A stretch of 64,000 nucleotides of DNA from positions 62,001-126,000 of the forward strand of contig JACKNI010000004.1 of NCBI GenBank assembly GCA_024234935.1, read 5' to 3'. Shown here piece by piece: positions 8,421 to 16,751 of the stretch (its first letter is position 1; each line of letters starts with the position of its first letter). Origin of the DNA: Chromatiales bacterium (lineage in GTDB: Bacteria; Pseudomonadota; Gammaproteobacteria; Steroidobacterales; GCA-2729495). A model generated the notes under the pieces. That model saw only the letters and a list, made by a program, of their open reading frames with translations, made no database searches and was not told where the DNA came from. A program made the translations under genes and the position numbers.

Positions 8421-9605
8421 ATGAGCAGCGACAAGCGGCCCGCCGGACAGCCGAAACCGGGATTTACCACGCGACAGGTGCATGCCGGTGTAGAGCCTGA
8501 CCCGTTGACCGGCGCGATTCTCACGCCGATCTACCAGACCACGACCTACGTGCAGGAGTCGGTGGATCGCTATCTGGCCAAGGGTTATTCCTATTCGCGC
8601 TCGGCGAATCCCACGGTGCGTGCGCTGGAGCAGAAGCTCACCGATCTCGAGGGCGGCAGCGACTGCATTTGCTTCGGTACCGGCATGGCCGCCATCAACG
8701 GTCTGTTCCTCGCCTTTCTGAGTGCCGGCGATCACGCAATCGTTTCGGATGTGGTCTATGGTGGTACATACCGGCTGAGCACGAAGATTTTCTCCCGTTT
8801 CGGTGTGGAGTTTTCCTTCGTGGATACTTCCGATACCGACGCCGTGCGCAAGGCGATCCGCGGCAACACGAAGCTGATCCTCACCGAGACGCCGGCCAAC
8901 CCCACGCTCAAGCTCACCGATCTGCAGGCGGTTTCCGTTCTGGCACGCGAGCGCGGGATTCCGCACGCCGTGGATAACACTTTCCTGACCCCGTACTACC
9001 AGCGGCCGCTGGAACTGGGCGCGGACATGGTCGTACACAGCACCACGAAGTATTTCGACGGGCACAACGCCACGGTTGGCGGTGCGGTGGTCGTCAGCAA
9101 TGAGGCGCAGGCGAACGCTATCCGCTTCATCATGAATGCGACCGGCATGATCATGTCGCCGCAGGTGGCCTGGCTGACCTTGCAGGGCTGCAAGACCCTG
9201 TCGGTGCGCATGGACCGGCAGGCAGCGAATGCGATGGCGATTGCGAAGTATCTGGAGTCGCACCCGAAGGTCGCACAGGTCGGCTACCCTGGGCTCAAGA
9301 GCTTTCCTCAGCATGAACTGGCCAGGCGCCAGGCTTCCGGTTTCGGCGCGATGATCTGGTTCGAGGTCAAGGGTGGCATGGCGGCCGGCAAGACGCTGAT
9401 GGATCGCATCAAGCTGTGGACGCTGGCCGAAAACCTCGGTTCCGTGGAGTCCCTGATCACCCACCCGGTGACCATGACCCATGCGGATGTGGAGGAGGCC
9501 GAGCGACGCCGGGTCGGGATCACCGATGGCCTGGTACGCCTGTCGGTGGGCCTGGAAGATGCCGACGACCTGATCTACGCACTGCGCAAGGCCCTGGGAG
9601 ATTGA
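8421..9605 (+). CDS. PLP-dependent trans-sulfuration enzyme (cystathionine gamma-synthase/lyase family)
   Basis: 394 aa with a clear GAGGAG ribosome site upstream of ATG 8421. The Cys/Met metabolism PLP fold is complete: YSRSANPTVRALEQKL, CFGTGMAAI, DVVYGGTYRL, the AVDNTFLTPYYQRPLELGAD segment and HSTTKYFDGHN, in which Lys210 should bind PLP. The C-terminus has VRLSVGLED. Family members make or cleave cystathionine, or run O-acyl-homoserine sulfhydrylation or methionine gamma-lysis; sequence alone does not decide which. A TATAAA at 8348 may be its -10 element. It is divergent from the cupin gene and 93 bp before hsp20. Confidence 0.9.
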   Translation: MSSDKRPAGQPKPGFTTRQVHAGVEPDPLTGAILTPIYQTTTYVQESVDRYLAKGYSYSRSANPTVRALEQKLTDLEGGSDCICFGTGMAAINGLFLAFLSAGDHAIVSDVVYGGTYRLSTKIFSRFGVEFSFVDTSDTDAVRKAIRGNTKLILTETPANPTLKLTDLQAVSVLARERGIPHAVDNTFLTPYYQRPLELGADMVVHSTTKYFDGHNATVGGAVVVSNEAQANAIRFIMNATGMIMSPQVAWLTLQGCKTLSVRMDRQAANAMAIAKYLESHPKVAQVGYPGLKSFPQHELARRQASGFGAMIWFEVKGGMAAGKTLMDRIKLWTLAENLGSVESLITHPVTMTHADVEEAERRRVGITDGLVRLSVGLEDADDLIYALRKALGD

Positions 9606-9614
9606 CCGGCGGGG

Positions 9615-9644
9615 CTTGAAAATGCCGGCATCGTCCCTACATCT
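9615..9644 (+). promoter_or_regulatory. Sigma32 (RpoH)-type heat-shock promoter of hsp20
   Basis: CTTGAAA at 9615-9621 is a perfect sigma32 -35 element. After 13 bases, CCCTACATCT (9635-9644) resembles the CCCCATnT -10 element. It directly precedes the small heat-shock gene, the expected target. The assignment is from consensus only. Confidence 0.6.
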
Positions 9645-9645
9645 G

Positions 9646-9692
9646 CCTCATGCGCGACGCGCCTTGCGTGGCGCGACAACCCCTGAGGAGGA
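9646..9692 (+). promoter_or_regulatory. Possible RNA-thermometer-like hairpin covering the hsp20 ribosome site
   Basis: An inner stem CGCGCC (9658-9663) pairs with GGCGCG (9670-9675) around a 6-nt loop. An outer stem CCTCA (9646-9650) can pair with TGAGG (9684-9688), which is part of the GAGGAGGA ribosome site ahead of ATG 9699. Closing the site by pairing is how ROSE and FourU thermometers of hsp20 genes work. The transcription start predicted from the promoter is near 9648-9650, so the outer 5' arm may be only partly transcribed; that is the main weakness. Confidence 0.35.
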
Positions 9693-9698
9693 TGCAGT

Positions 9699-10142
9699 AT
9701 GACGCTGGTAAGTTGGAGCCCCTTGCGCGAACTGGACGACCTTTTCAATCAGTACAGCCGTGTACTGGGCCGCTCGGCGACACCCGCTGCCGAAGCGCGC
9801 GAGAGCGGCGTTGAATGGCGGCCGGTGGCCAATATCTCGGAGACGCCTGATGCCTACCTGATCCGGGCCGAGTTGCCGGAGGTCGAGAAGAAAGATATCG
9901 ATGTTTCGGTACACGAGGGCGTGATCACGATTCGCGGTGAACGTCGGCTGGAGACCCGCGAAGACAAGGAAAAGCATCACCGGATCGAGTCGTTTTATGG
10001 CAGCTTTGCCCGCAGCTTCAGTCTGCCGGCGGATGTCGATGAGGCGAAGATCCAGGCCGATGCGAAGGACGGTGTGCTGACGGTGCGCCTGCCGAAGACC
10101 GAGGCGAAGAAGCCGAGACCCATTGAGGTCCAGGTGCGCTGA
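9699..10142 (+). CDS. Small heat shock protein, Hsp20/alpha-crystallin family
   Basis: 147 aa. An ATP-independent holdase that binds unfolding proteins in the cytoplasm. The alpha-crystallin domain spans about residues 42-140: WRPVANISETPDAYLIRAELP, VEKKDIDVSVHEGVITIRGER, a SFYGSFARSFSLPADVDE segment and the G-V-L motif in KDGVLTVRLPK. The N-terminus (LVSWSPLRELDDLFNQ) is the usual amphipathic arm. A heat-shock-type promoter precedes it and an intrinsic terminator follows 2 bp after its stop, so it is a monocistronic unit. Confidence 0.95.
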   Translation: MTLVSWSPLRELDDLFNQYSRVLGRSATPAAEARESGVEWRPVANISETPDAYLIRAELPEVEKKDIDVSVHEGVITIRGERRLETREDKEKHHRIESFYGSFARSFSLPADVDEAKIQADAKDGVLTVRLPKTEAKKPRPIEVQVR

Positions 10143-10144
10143 AG

Positions 10145-10169
10145 AAAAGGGAGCGAAAGCTCCCTTTTT
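10145..10169 (+). terminator. Rho-independent terminator of hsp20
   Basis: AAAAGGGAGC, loop GAAA, GCTCCCTTTTT: a perfect stem closed by a GNRA-type loop and ended by a U tract, starting 2 bases after the hsp20 stop codon. Confidence 0.92.
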
Positions 10170-10251
10170 ATTCGCTGCTGCGCTGCTTCGTTTGACTTAT
10201 GCAGATGCGGTTTGACCGAATCTGTTTTTGCTTTCTGATCCACGTCTGAAA

Positions 10252-10274
10252 GGTGAACACCGTCGGTGTTCACC
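10252..10274. promoter_or_regulatory. Perfect 10-bp inverted repeat, possible operator
   Basis: GGTGAACACC and GGTGTTCACC face each other across a 3-base centre (GTC). It lies between a TTGACC hexamer (10212-10217) and the start of the 132-aa secreted protein gene at 10349. A dyad of this spacing suits a dimeric repressor better than a terminator, since no T tract follows. A short hairpin in the leader RNA is the alternative. Confidence 0.45.
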
Positions 10275-10348
10275 ACCCGTCACCCGGCTAAGGTTGCCCC
10301 AGGTTGAGGAATCGCAATGGGCCGCGGTTTCGCTTCAGGTGGTAACGC

Positions 10349-10747
10349 ATGAGTTTTTTCCGTGCAATTCTCGTATCTGCCCTGCTGCTGCAGGCGGGGG
10401 CCGCGGTGGCAGATGAGACCGACGGTGTGGCTGCTGCGAGGTTTTCAGCAGGCATGCAGATTCCGGTGCGAGTTGCGAAAGATCCGGTGCTGGGTTATCT
10501 GCCGGCGCTGCTTCCGCAGCCCCGGGAAAATTTGCCGTCTGACCAGAGTGGCCTCGATGAAGTGGTGACGGTGAGTACGCGGGAATTCGAGATCCGGCAC
10601 CTGCTCAGTGTTTTTCTGGAGCAGAGTACTGCGACGGTACGCCGGGTCGGTGGGGCTTTCCTGCCCGAGGAACCACAACCGGGCCTGCAGTTCCGTATCG
10701 ATCCCGCTACCGATGAAGTCTATGTTGGCTGGCGTTTCAAGTTCTGA
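10349..10747 (+). CDS. Secreted or periplasmic protein of unknown function (132 aa)
   Basis: 132 aa from ATG 10349. Residues 1-21 (MSFFRAILVSALLLQAGAAVA) look like a Sec signal peptide with cleavage near AVA-DE. The mature part has no motif I recognise. It contains two Pro/Leu-rich segments (GYLPALLPQPRE, FLPEEPQPGLQF) and ends in an aromatic strand DEVYVGWRFKF reminiscent of, but too short to call, an outer-membrane barrel end. A perfect inverted repeat lies 75 bp upstream. The next gene begins 115 bp downstream on the same strand. Confidence 0.6.
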   Translation: MSFFRAILVSALLLQAGAAVADETDGVAAARFSAGMQIPVRVAKDPVLGYLPALLPQPRENLPSDQSGLDEVVTVSTREFEIRHLLSVFLEQSTATVRRVGGAFLPEEPQPGLQFRIDPATDEVYVGWRFKF

Positions 10748-10862
10748 GCCGCATCCGGATTTCCTGCTCCTGACCATCCGCGCCGACACCCCCGGCGGCA
10801 AAGCACCGGTACAATGAGCCGATAGCGCCATTTTCCGGCGCGCAGGGGGCGTTGCACTGTCC

Positions 10863-11384
10863 ATGCCCGTTTCGCGGCTTCCATCCATGCGCCTTGTTTC
10901 CGGAATGCCGGGACTGCTGCTCGTCCTGCTCGGCGTCTGCGGCACGGCTGCGGGAGCGGATATCGCTGCAGCGCCGTTGCGCGACCAGTTTGGCAATACC
11001 GATAGTCTGGCCAGCCACCAGGGCAAGGTGGTCGTTGCGATAGTGGTCGATGTGCGGCGACTGTCGACAATTCAGCGTTGGGGAGAAGAGCTGGGAAAAC
11101 GCCACCCCGATCTGCATTTTCTGAATGTGGCCGAAATGCCGGCCGAGGGTCGGGTCGACATAGCCCGGGTAAATGCAACCGTGCAGAAGCGGGTGCCAGC
11201 TACCGTGCCGGTACTCATCGATATCGAGCGTCGCTGGGCGACCGGTTATGGCCTGGATACGGCCGCACCGAACCTGCTGGTTTTTGATCGCGAGGGCAAA
11301 CTGGCTGGCCAGGTGCGCGGCCGCTTCAGTGCTGAACGGGCTGCCGGCATCACGGCCATCATCGAAGCCCTGCTTGCACAATGA
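10863..11384 (+). CDS. Thioredoxin-fold-like exported protein, first gene of the carotenoid operon
   Basis: 173 aa (ATG 10863; ATG 10890 would leave a tighter signal peptide MRLVSGMPGLLLVLL...). A signal peptide is followed by a segment resembling the thioredoxin/AhpC fold: APLRDQFGNTDSLASHQGKVVVAIVVDV, then TVPVLIDIERRWATGYGL, APNLLVFDREGKLAGQVRG. The place of the redox CxxC is taken by VRRLS, so it should not be a classic disulfide oxidoreductase. Its stop overlaps the crtY start by 4 bp (ATGA), so it is co-translated with crtY. Whether it has anything to do with carotenoids is unknown. Confidence 0.65.
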   Translation: MPVSRLPSMRLVSGMPGLLLVLLGVCGTAAGADIAAAPLRDQFGNTDSLASHQGKVVVAIVVDVRRLSTIQRWGEELGKRHPDLHFLNVAEMPAEGRVDIARVNATVQKRVPATVPVLIDIERRWATGYGLDTAAPNLLVFDREGKLAGQVRGRFSAERAAGITAIIEALLAQ

Positions 11385-12562
11385 GCGGCACGACGAACAG
11401 TGATGTGCTGCTGGTCGGTGGCGGACTCGCCAACTGCCTGATCGCGCTCCGGCTGCACGCGTTGCGGCCGGATCTCCGGGTGACCCTGCTCGAAGCAGGC
11501 CCCGCACCGGGTGGCAATCACACCTGGTCTTTTCATGGCAGCGACCTGCAGGCGGCGGAACGCGAGTGGTTGCTGCCGCTGGCCAGCCATTCCTGGCAGC
11601 ACTATGAGGTGTGTTTCCCGGAACGGCAGCGACGCATTTCCGGGGCGTACTACTCGCTGAGTTCGGAAAGACTGAAGCAGGCGGTGATGGCCTTGCCTGG
11701 CGTAGATATCCGCTGTGGCGTACGAGCCGTGCAGCTCGGGCCGCAGGCGGTGCAGCTTGACGACGGACAGACGCTTCGCGCCGGACTGGTGATCGACGGG
11801 CGCGGAGCCGGGGCAGGTGACAGCGCGGGACTGGTGCTGCGCTACCAGAAATTCCTCGGTCAGGAGCTGGTACTCGCGGGCCCTCACGGCCTGACCGGTC
11901 CGTTGCTCATGGATGCAACCGTGGCGCAGGCAGACGGTTACCGCTTCGTCTACCTGCTGCCCTTCGGTCCTGACCGGCTGCTGGTTGAAGACACGTACTA
12001 CAGCGATACGCCGGCGCTCGATGCGCCTGCGCTGCGACTTAATATCAACAGCTATGTACGGGCGCGGGGCTGGGTGGTGCAGGCGATGACTCGGGAAGAA
12101 CGCGGCGTACTGCCAATCGTGCTCGATGTGGAATTCGACCTCTTCTGGCCACCGGCCGATGCGACCTTGCCGCGTGCGGGCCTGCACGCCGGGCTGTTCC
12201 ATCACACCACCGGCTATTCACTGCCGGAAGCAGCATCGCTCGCCGATGACCTGGCCGGTGTCACCGATCTGCACAGTGCGAACATCGGCCCCAGGATCCG
12301 TGACCGCGCCCGGCGTCGCTGGCAGGAGCAGCGCCTGTACCGGATGCTGAATCGCATGCTGTTTCTTGCCGCCGCTCCCGGGGAGCGCTACCGCGTGCTG
12401 CAGCATTTCTACCGCTTGCCGCAGCCGGTGATCGAACGGTTTTATGCCGGCAGGACCAGCATCAATGACGCCCGGCAGATCCTCAGCGGCCGGCCACCAG
12501 TGCCGGTGATTCGTGCCTTGCGCAGTCTGCTGCCCTCGGCTGTCGGGGGAGGTGCGGCATGA
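11381..12562 (+). CDS. crtY: Lycopene beta-cyclase (CrtY type)
   Basis: 393 aa. Converts lycopene to beta-carotene through gamma-carotene. The dinucleotide-binding motif VLLVGGGLANCLIALRL (about residues 9-25) and the CrtY hallmark GGNHTWSFH (about residues 45-53) are clear, followed by YYSLSSERL and VIDGRG. C-terminal features include FHHTTGYSLPEA and RVLQHFYRLP, as in proteobacterial CrtY. It overlaps the upstream exported-protein gene by 4 bp and crtI by 4 bp, marking tight translational coupling. Confidence 0.95.
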   Translation: MSGTTNSDVLLVGGGLANCLIALRLHALRPDLRVTLLEAGPAPGGNHTWSFHGSDLQAAEREWLLPLASHSWQHYEVCFPERQRRISGAYYSLSSERLKQAVMALPGVDIRCGVRAVQLGPQAVQLDDGQTLRAGLVIDGRGAGAGDSAGLVLRYQKFLGQELVLAGPHGLTGPLLMDATVAQADGYRFVYLLPFGPDRLLVEDTYYSDTPALDAPALRLNINSYVRARGWVVQAMTREERGVLPIVLDVEFDLFWPPADATLPRAGLHAGLFHHTTGYSLPEAASLADDLAGVTDLHSANIGPRIRDRARRRWQEQRLYRMLNRMLFLAAAPGERYRVLQHFYRLPQPVIERFYAGRTSINDARQILSGRPPVPVIRALRSLLPSAVGGGAA

Positions 12563-14052
12563 GGCCTGCACCCGCCGTTGCGGTCATCGGTGCGGGCTTC
12601 GGCGGCCTGGCGCTGGCCATCCGGCTGCAGTCAGCCGGCATACGCACCATCCTGCTGGAGCGGCGTGACCGGCCCGGCGGTCGCGCCTACGTCTATGAGC
12701 AGGATGGCTTCCGCTTCGATGCCGGCCCAACCGTGGTCACCGCACCGAATGCGATCGAGGAGCTGTTCGAGCTCGGCGGCAGGGCAATCGGCGACTATGT
12801 GGAGATGCTGCCGGTCGATCCCTTCTACCGCCTGATCTGGCAGGACGGGGTCAGCCTGGACTACAACGCCGATGTGGATGCGGTAGCGAGCGCGATAGCG
12901 CGCATCAATCCCGCTGATGCAGACGGTTACCGCCGCTTTCTGGAATTTTCCGAAGCCGTTTTCCGCGAGGGCTATCTGAAACTGGGTACCGTCCCCTTTC
13001 AGGATGTATGGAGCATGGTGCGGGTGGTGCCGCAGCTCATTCGCCTGAAGAGTCACCGCTCGGTTTACGGTGTCGTGTCGGATTTCATGCGCGATCCCCA
13101 TCTGCGCCAGGCCTTCAGCTTTCAGTCGCTGCTGATCGGCGGCAATCCGTTCCACGTACCGTCCATCTATGCGCTGATCCATGCACTGGAGCGTCGCTGG
13201 GGGGTGTACTTCCCGCGTGGTGGTACCGGCGCGCTGGTCGAGGCTCTGGCAAAGCTGTTCCAGGACCTGGGTGGTGAAATCCGTCTCAACTGCCCGGTCG
13301 AAGAGATACAGGTACGCAACGGTGTCGTGACTGGTGTGGCGGTATCCGGAGGGAGCAGCATCATGGTTGATGCGGTAGCGAGCAATGCCGATGTGGTGCA
13401 TACCTATGCCAGCCTGCTGGCTGGTACCGATCGTGGGCGGGCGATGGCAAAACGCCTGGCTCGCGGTCGGTACAGCAGTTCCCTGTTCGTCGTGCATTTC
13501 GGCCTGAAGCGGCAGTATCCCGAGATCGCCCATCACACGGTGTTGTTCGGTCCGCGTTACCGGGAACTGCTGGCGGACATCTTCGAGCGGGGCATACTGG
13601 CAGACGATTTTTCCCTGTACCTGCACAATCCATCCGCCAGCGATCCGACTCTCGCGCCACCGGGTCACGCCGGCTTTTATGCGCTGGCGCCCGTGCCGAA
13701 CCTCGGCAAGGCGCCGATCGACTGGAGCACGATGGGCCCCGTGTATCGGGACCGGATCCTGAGCGCCCTCGAGAAGCAGCTGATGCCCGGACTGCGCGAA
13801 AACCTGGTCACATCAAGGATCTTCACGCCGGAAGATTTCCGGACCGAGCTCAATGCCCACCTCGGTTCCGCATTTTCGCTGGAGCCGGTACTCACGCAGA
13901 GCGCCTGGTTTCGGGTGCACAATCGCGACGACCGGATCCGCAACCTCTACTTTGTCGGTGCCGGTACCCATCCGGGCGCTGGTATTCCCGGCGTGGTGGG
14001 TTCGGCGAAGGCGACGGCCGGACTGATGCTTGCCGATCTCGGGGTGCGTTGA
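12559..14052 (+). CDS. crtI: Phytoene desaturase (CrtI type)
   Basis: 497 aa, typical CrtI size. FAD-dependent desaturation and isomerisation of phytoene to lycopene. The N-terminal FAD motif VIGAGFGGLALAIRLQSAG is followed by LLERRDRPGGRAYVYEQDGF and FDAGPTVVTAP. The C-terminal bacterial carotenoid dehydrogenase signature is seen in NLYFVGAGTHPGAGIPGVV. It starts inside the crtY stop (ATGA) and ends 1 base before crtB. Confidence 0.96.
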   Translation: MRPAPAVAVIGAGFGGLALAIRLQSAGIRTILLERRDRPGGRAYVYEQDGFRFDAGPTVVTAPNAIEELFELGGRAIGDYVEMLPVDPFYRLIWQDGVSLDYNADVDAVASAIARINPADADGYRRFLEFSEAVFREGYLKLGTVPFQDVWSMVRVVPQLIRLKSHRSVYGVVSDFMRDPHLRQAFSFQSLLIGGNPFHVPSIYALIHALERRWGVYFPRGGTGALVEALAKLFQDLGGEIRLNCPVEEIQVRNGVVTGVAVSGGSSIMVDAVASNADVVHTYASLLAGTDRGRAMAKRLARGRYSSSLFVVHFGLKRQYPEIAHHTVLFGPRYRELLADIFERGILADDFSLYLHNPSASDPTLAPPGHAGFYALAPVPNLGKAPIDWSTMGPVYRDRILSALEKQLMPGLRENLVTSRIFTPEDFRTELNAHLGSAFSLEPVLTQSAWFRVHNRDDRIRNLYFVGAGTHPGAGIPGVVGSAKATAGLMLADLGVR

Positions 14053-14053
14053 T

Positions 14054-15028
14054 ATGGATGCAGTCGTCGCCAACAGCAGGGAAATGATCCGTCTGGGTTC
14101 ACGGAGCTTCGCGTTGGCGGCGAAGCTCTTCGATGCCGATACGCGGCACCACGCCTACATGCTCTATGCATGGTGCCGCTACTGCGACGACCAGATCGAC
14201 GGGCAGAATCTCGGCATGCATTCGGCGCCCGAATCAGCGAGGCCGCAGCCTGCGCCTGGTCCGGGATCCGCTCCGCATGATCCTGCAGTGCGACTGGAAC
14301 ACCTGCGTACGGCAACTCGCCGGGCTTTTGCCGGAGAAAGCCTTGCGGACCCGGTCTTCATCGGCTTGCAGCGGGTCAGCAAGGATTGCGGGATTCCGGA
14401 GCGCCATGCGCTGGAGTTGCTGGCCGGATTCGAAATGGATGTGAGCGGCCACGAGTACCGCAGCTTTGACGATACCCTGCTGTACTGCTATCGGGTCGCC
14501 GGCGTGGTCGGGGTGATGATGGCGCAGATCATGGGCGTGCGCGATGCTCCCACCCTGCAGCGGGCAGCGGATCTGGGCATCGCTTTTCAGCTGACCAATA
14601 TTGCCCGGGATGTGCTCGATGATGCCGGCAACGGACGATGCTATCTGCCTGCATCGTGGCTGGCCGAGTCGGGGATTTCTTCCCTGACGCTGAGTCGCCC
14701 CGAAAACCGTCCGGCAGTTGCGCGTGTGGTGGCCCGTCTGCTGGATGAGGCCGAGCGCTATTACCGGTCGGCAGATTGTGGCCTCAAGGCGCTGCCTTTC
14801 AGGTCGGCGTGGGCGGTGGCAGCTGCGTTGGGTATCTACCGCGCGATCGGCCGGCTGGTGACCGGACGCGGTGTGCGCGCCTGGGACAGCCGGGTCGTCG
14901 TCAGCACGCCGCGCAAACTCCGGGAACTGGTGGTCGGTGCCGGATCCGCGCTGCGTGCGGTCGTGTTCGACCGGTGGCTCACCAGCATGCCGCGGTCCCG
15001 CGATCTCTGGACCATTCCCGAACCCTGA
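14054..15028 (+). CDS. crtB: Phytoene synthase
   Basis: 324 aa from ATG 14054, chosen because it follows the crtI stop by one base; a TTG at 14030 would add eight residues inside crtI. It condenses two GGPP to phytoene. The trans-isoprenyl synthase motifs are intact: SFALAAKLFDADTR, YAWCRYCDDQIDG (first Asp-rich motif) and QLTNIARDVLDDAGNGR (second). An Ala/Pro-rich insertion around residues 65-80 (PESARPQPAPGP) is a loose linker. Its stop overlaps the MFS start. Confidence 0.95.
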   Translation: MDAVVANSREMIRLGSRSFALAAKLFDADTRHHAYMLYAWCRYCDDQIDGQNLGMHSAPESARPQPAPGPGSAPHDPAVRLEHLRTATRRAFAGESLADPVFIGLQRVSKDCGIPERHALELLAGFEMDVSGHEYRSFDDTLLYCYRVAGVVGVMMAQIMGVRDAPTLQRAADLGIAFQLTNIARDVLDDAGNGRCYLPASWLAESGISSLTLSRPENRPAVARVVARLLDEAERYYRSADCGLKALPFRSAWAVAAALGIYRAIGRLVTGRGVRAWDSRVVVSTPRKLRELVVGAGSALRAVVFDRWLTSMPRSRDLWTIPEP

Positions 15029-16248
15029 TGACCACCGGCCTGTCGTCTGTGTCCCGTGATATCCGGGTGCTTTTTGCCGCGCGGATCGTACGACTGTTCG
15101 CCTATGGTTTCGTATCGGTGGTGCTGGCGCTCTACCTTGCCGCGCGCGGACTCAGCGACTGGGGTATCGGCCTGCTGCTTTCAGCGACCCTGCTGGGTGA
15201 TGCGGCGATCACGCTCTGGCTGACCACCATCGCCGATCGCTTTGGCCGGCGACGAATTCTGCTGCTCGGCGCAACACTGATGGTGCTGGCCGGCACGGTA
15301 TTTGTCCTGACCGATGAGCCCCTGTTGCTGGCGCTGGCGGCAATCATCGGTGTCATCAGTCCAAGCGGATACGAGATCGGTCCGTTTCTTTCCGTCGAGC
15401 AGGCAGCGCTGACAGGTCTTGTTCCCGGCCGGAACCGCACCCGCTTGTTCGCCTGGTATCACCTCGCCGGATCACTCGCGACCGCGGCGGGCTCGCTGGC
15501 CGGCGGCTGGCTCGCATTCGGCTTGCAGAAAACGGGCATGACGGCACTCGGCGCCTATCAAAGCGTGTTGACGACCTACGCCGTGCTTGGCGGTGTGCTG
15601 GTGTTGCTGTTCCTGCGCCTGTCCGCGCAGGTTGAAGTACAGGTGGCAGCGGACTTGCCGCAACGGCGCTTTGGCCTGCACCGTTCGCGCGGTGTGGTGA
15701 TGCGTCTCAGTGCGCTGTTTGCCGTCGACGCCTTTGCCGGCGGCTTCGTGATCCAGAGCCTGCTCGCCTACTGGTTTTATCTGCGCTTCGGGATCAGTGA
15801 AGCGGTACTGGGCAGCGTGTTCTTCGTTGCCAACCTGCTGGCCGGCATGTCGGCACTGCTGGCCAGCCGTCTGGCGGCGCGCTTCGGCCTCATCAACACG
15901 ATGGTCTTCACGCATCTGCCCTCGAACATCCTGTTGTGCCTGGTGCCCTTCATGCCGACCCTGTCCTGGGCGCTTGCCGTGCTGCTGGTGCGTTTCACGA
16001 TTTCGCAGATGGATGTGCCGACGCGACAGTCCTACACCATGGCGGTGGTCGACCCGGACGAACGCTCGGCGGCTTCCGGGATTACCACGATTGCGCGTTC
16101 GCTGGGCGCGGCGCTGTCGCCGGCACTCAGCGGGGCACTGCTGGCCACGTCACTGCACGCGCCATTCCTGCTGGCCGGCGGCCTCAAGATCATTTACGAC
16201 CTCGCGCTCTGGCGCAGTTTCAGGGCGCTGAAACCGGGCGAAGAATAG
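15028..16248 (+). CDS. MFS transporter in the carotenoid operon
   Basis: 406 aa from ATG 15028, whose A is the last base of the crtB stop TGA. About twelve hydrophobic segments. Motif A of the major facilitator family is seen as TTIADRFGRRRILLLG near residues 62-77, and the N-terminus LFAARIVRLFAYGFVSVVLALYLAARGLSDWGIG is a typical first helix pair. Substrate unknown. Its position as last gene of a translationally coupled crt operon suggests a link to pigment or envelope lipids, but that is inference. A strong hairpin starts at its stop codon. Confidence 0.85.
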   Translation: MTTGLSSVSRDIRVLFAARIVRLFAYGFVSVVLALYLAARGLSDWGIGLLLSATLLGDAAITLWLTTIADRFGRRRILLLGATLMVLAGTVFVLTDEPLLLALAAIIGVISPSGYEIGPFLSVEQAALTGLVPGRNRTRLFAWYHLAGSLATAAGSLAGGWLAFGLQKTGMTALGAYQSVLTTYAVLGGVLVLLFLRLSAQVEVQVAADLPQRRFGLHRSRGVVMRLSALFAVDAFAGGFVIQSLLAYWFYLRFGISEAVLGSVFFVANLLAGMSALLASRLAARFGLINTMVFTHLPSNILLCLVPFMPTLSWALAVLLVRFTISQMDVPTRQSYTMAVVDPDERSAASGITTIARSLGAALSPALSGALLATSLHAPFLLAGGLKIIYDLALWRSFRALKPGEE

Positions 16249-16275
16249 GGGCAGCCTTGTCGAAGGATCTGCCCC
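16248..16275 (+). terminator. Stem-loop at the end of the crt operon
   Basis: GGGGCAG (16248-16254) pairs with CTGCCCC (16269-16275), with an inner CCTT/AAGG stem around loop GTCG. The hairpin begins in the stop codon of the MFS gene. No T tract follows, so it may stabilise the 3' end or act with Rho. It lies between the two converging isoprenoid operons. Confidence 0.5.
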
Positions 16276-16308
16276 GTCCGGGCAAGTGGCCCGATACGTT
16301 GGACGTTT

Positions 16309-16611
16309 TCAGGACTGGCGTTTGCCGACAATTCCCGACTTGCCGAAGAAGCCTGCCGCAACCGTGCCTTCCAGCGAGTCGCCGTCGATGACGACTTCAC
16401 CGTTCATCTTCATCGGAAACGGCGAGGTCATCTCCATCTGCCAGGTGAATGTGTTGCCGTCCAGCTTGCCATTGGTGAGTTCAATGGTCCCCAGCATGTT
16501 GGTGCTCGTGCCGGTGACGACATTGCCGTCGCTTTTCAGGTCCATCACGGACGGCTGGTCGCCCATCGGCGTCTTGCTGATGCAGTCCCACTTTCCATCG
16601 ATGCTGCTCAT
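16309..16611 (-). CDS. Small beta-rich hypothetical protein (100 aa)
   Basis: 100 aa from ATG 16611 with an AGGAGAG ribosome site about 9 bases upstream. Longer in-frame readings to 17097 are out-of-frame ABC permease sequence and were discarded. The sequence alternates polar and hydrophobic residues with repeated G/D turns (GKWDC...TPMGDQPSVMDLKSDGN..., TGTSTNMLGTIELTNGKLDGN, MEMTSPFPMKMNGEVV), suggesting a small antiparallel beta-barrel. I have a general memory of similar small proteins in proteobacteria without assigned function. It is 140 bp downstream of the ABC permease gene, so may be the distal end of that operon. Confidence 0.7.
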   Translation of the reverse strand: MSSIDGKWDCISKTPMGDQPSVMDLKSDGNVVTGTSTNMLGTIELTNGKLDGNTFTWQMEMTSPFPMKMNGEVVIDGDSLEGTVAAGFFGKSGIVGKRQS

Positions 16612-16751
16612 GGTGATTCTCTCTCCTGTGCTGTCTGGATGCCGGGCCGGTGTCGCGCGGCGCCGTTTGCATGATCCGGTTATTGGATTCCGGAACAATT
16701 GACCTGAGTCATGGAGGAAATCCCTCGTGCCGTTTACGCCCCTGTGCGACT

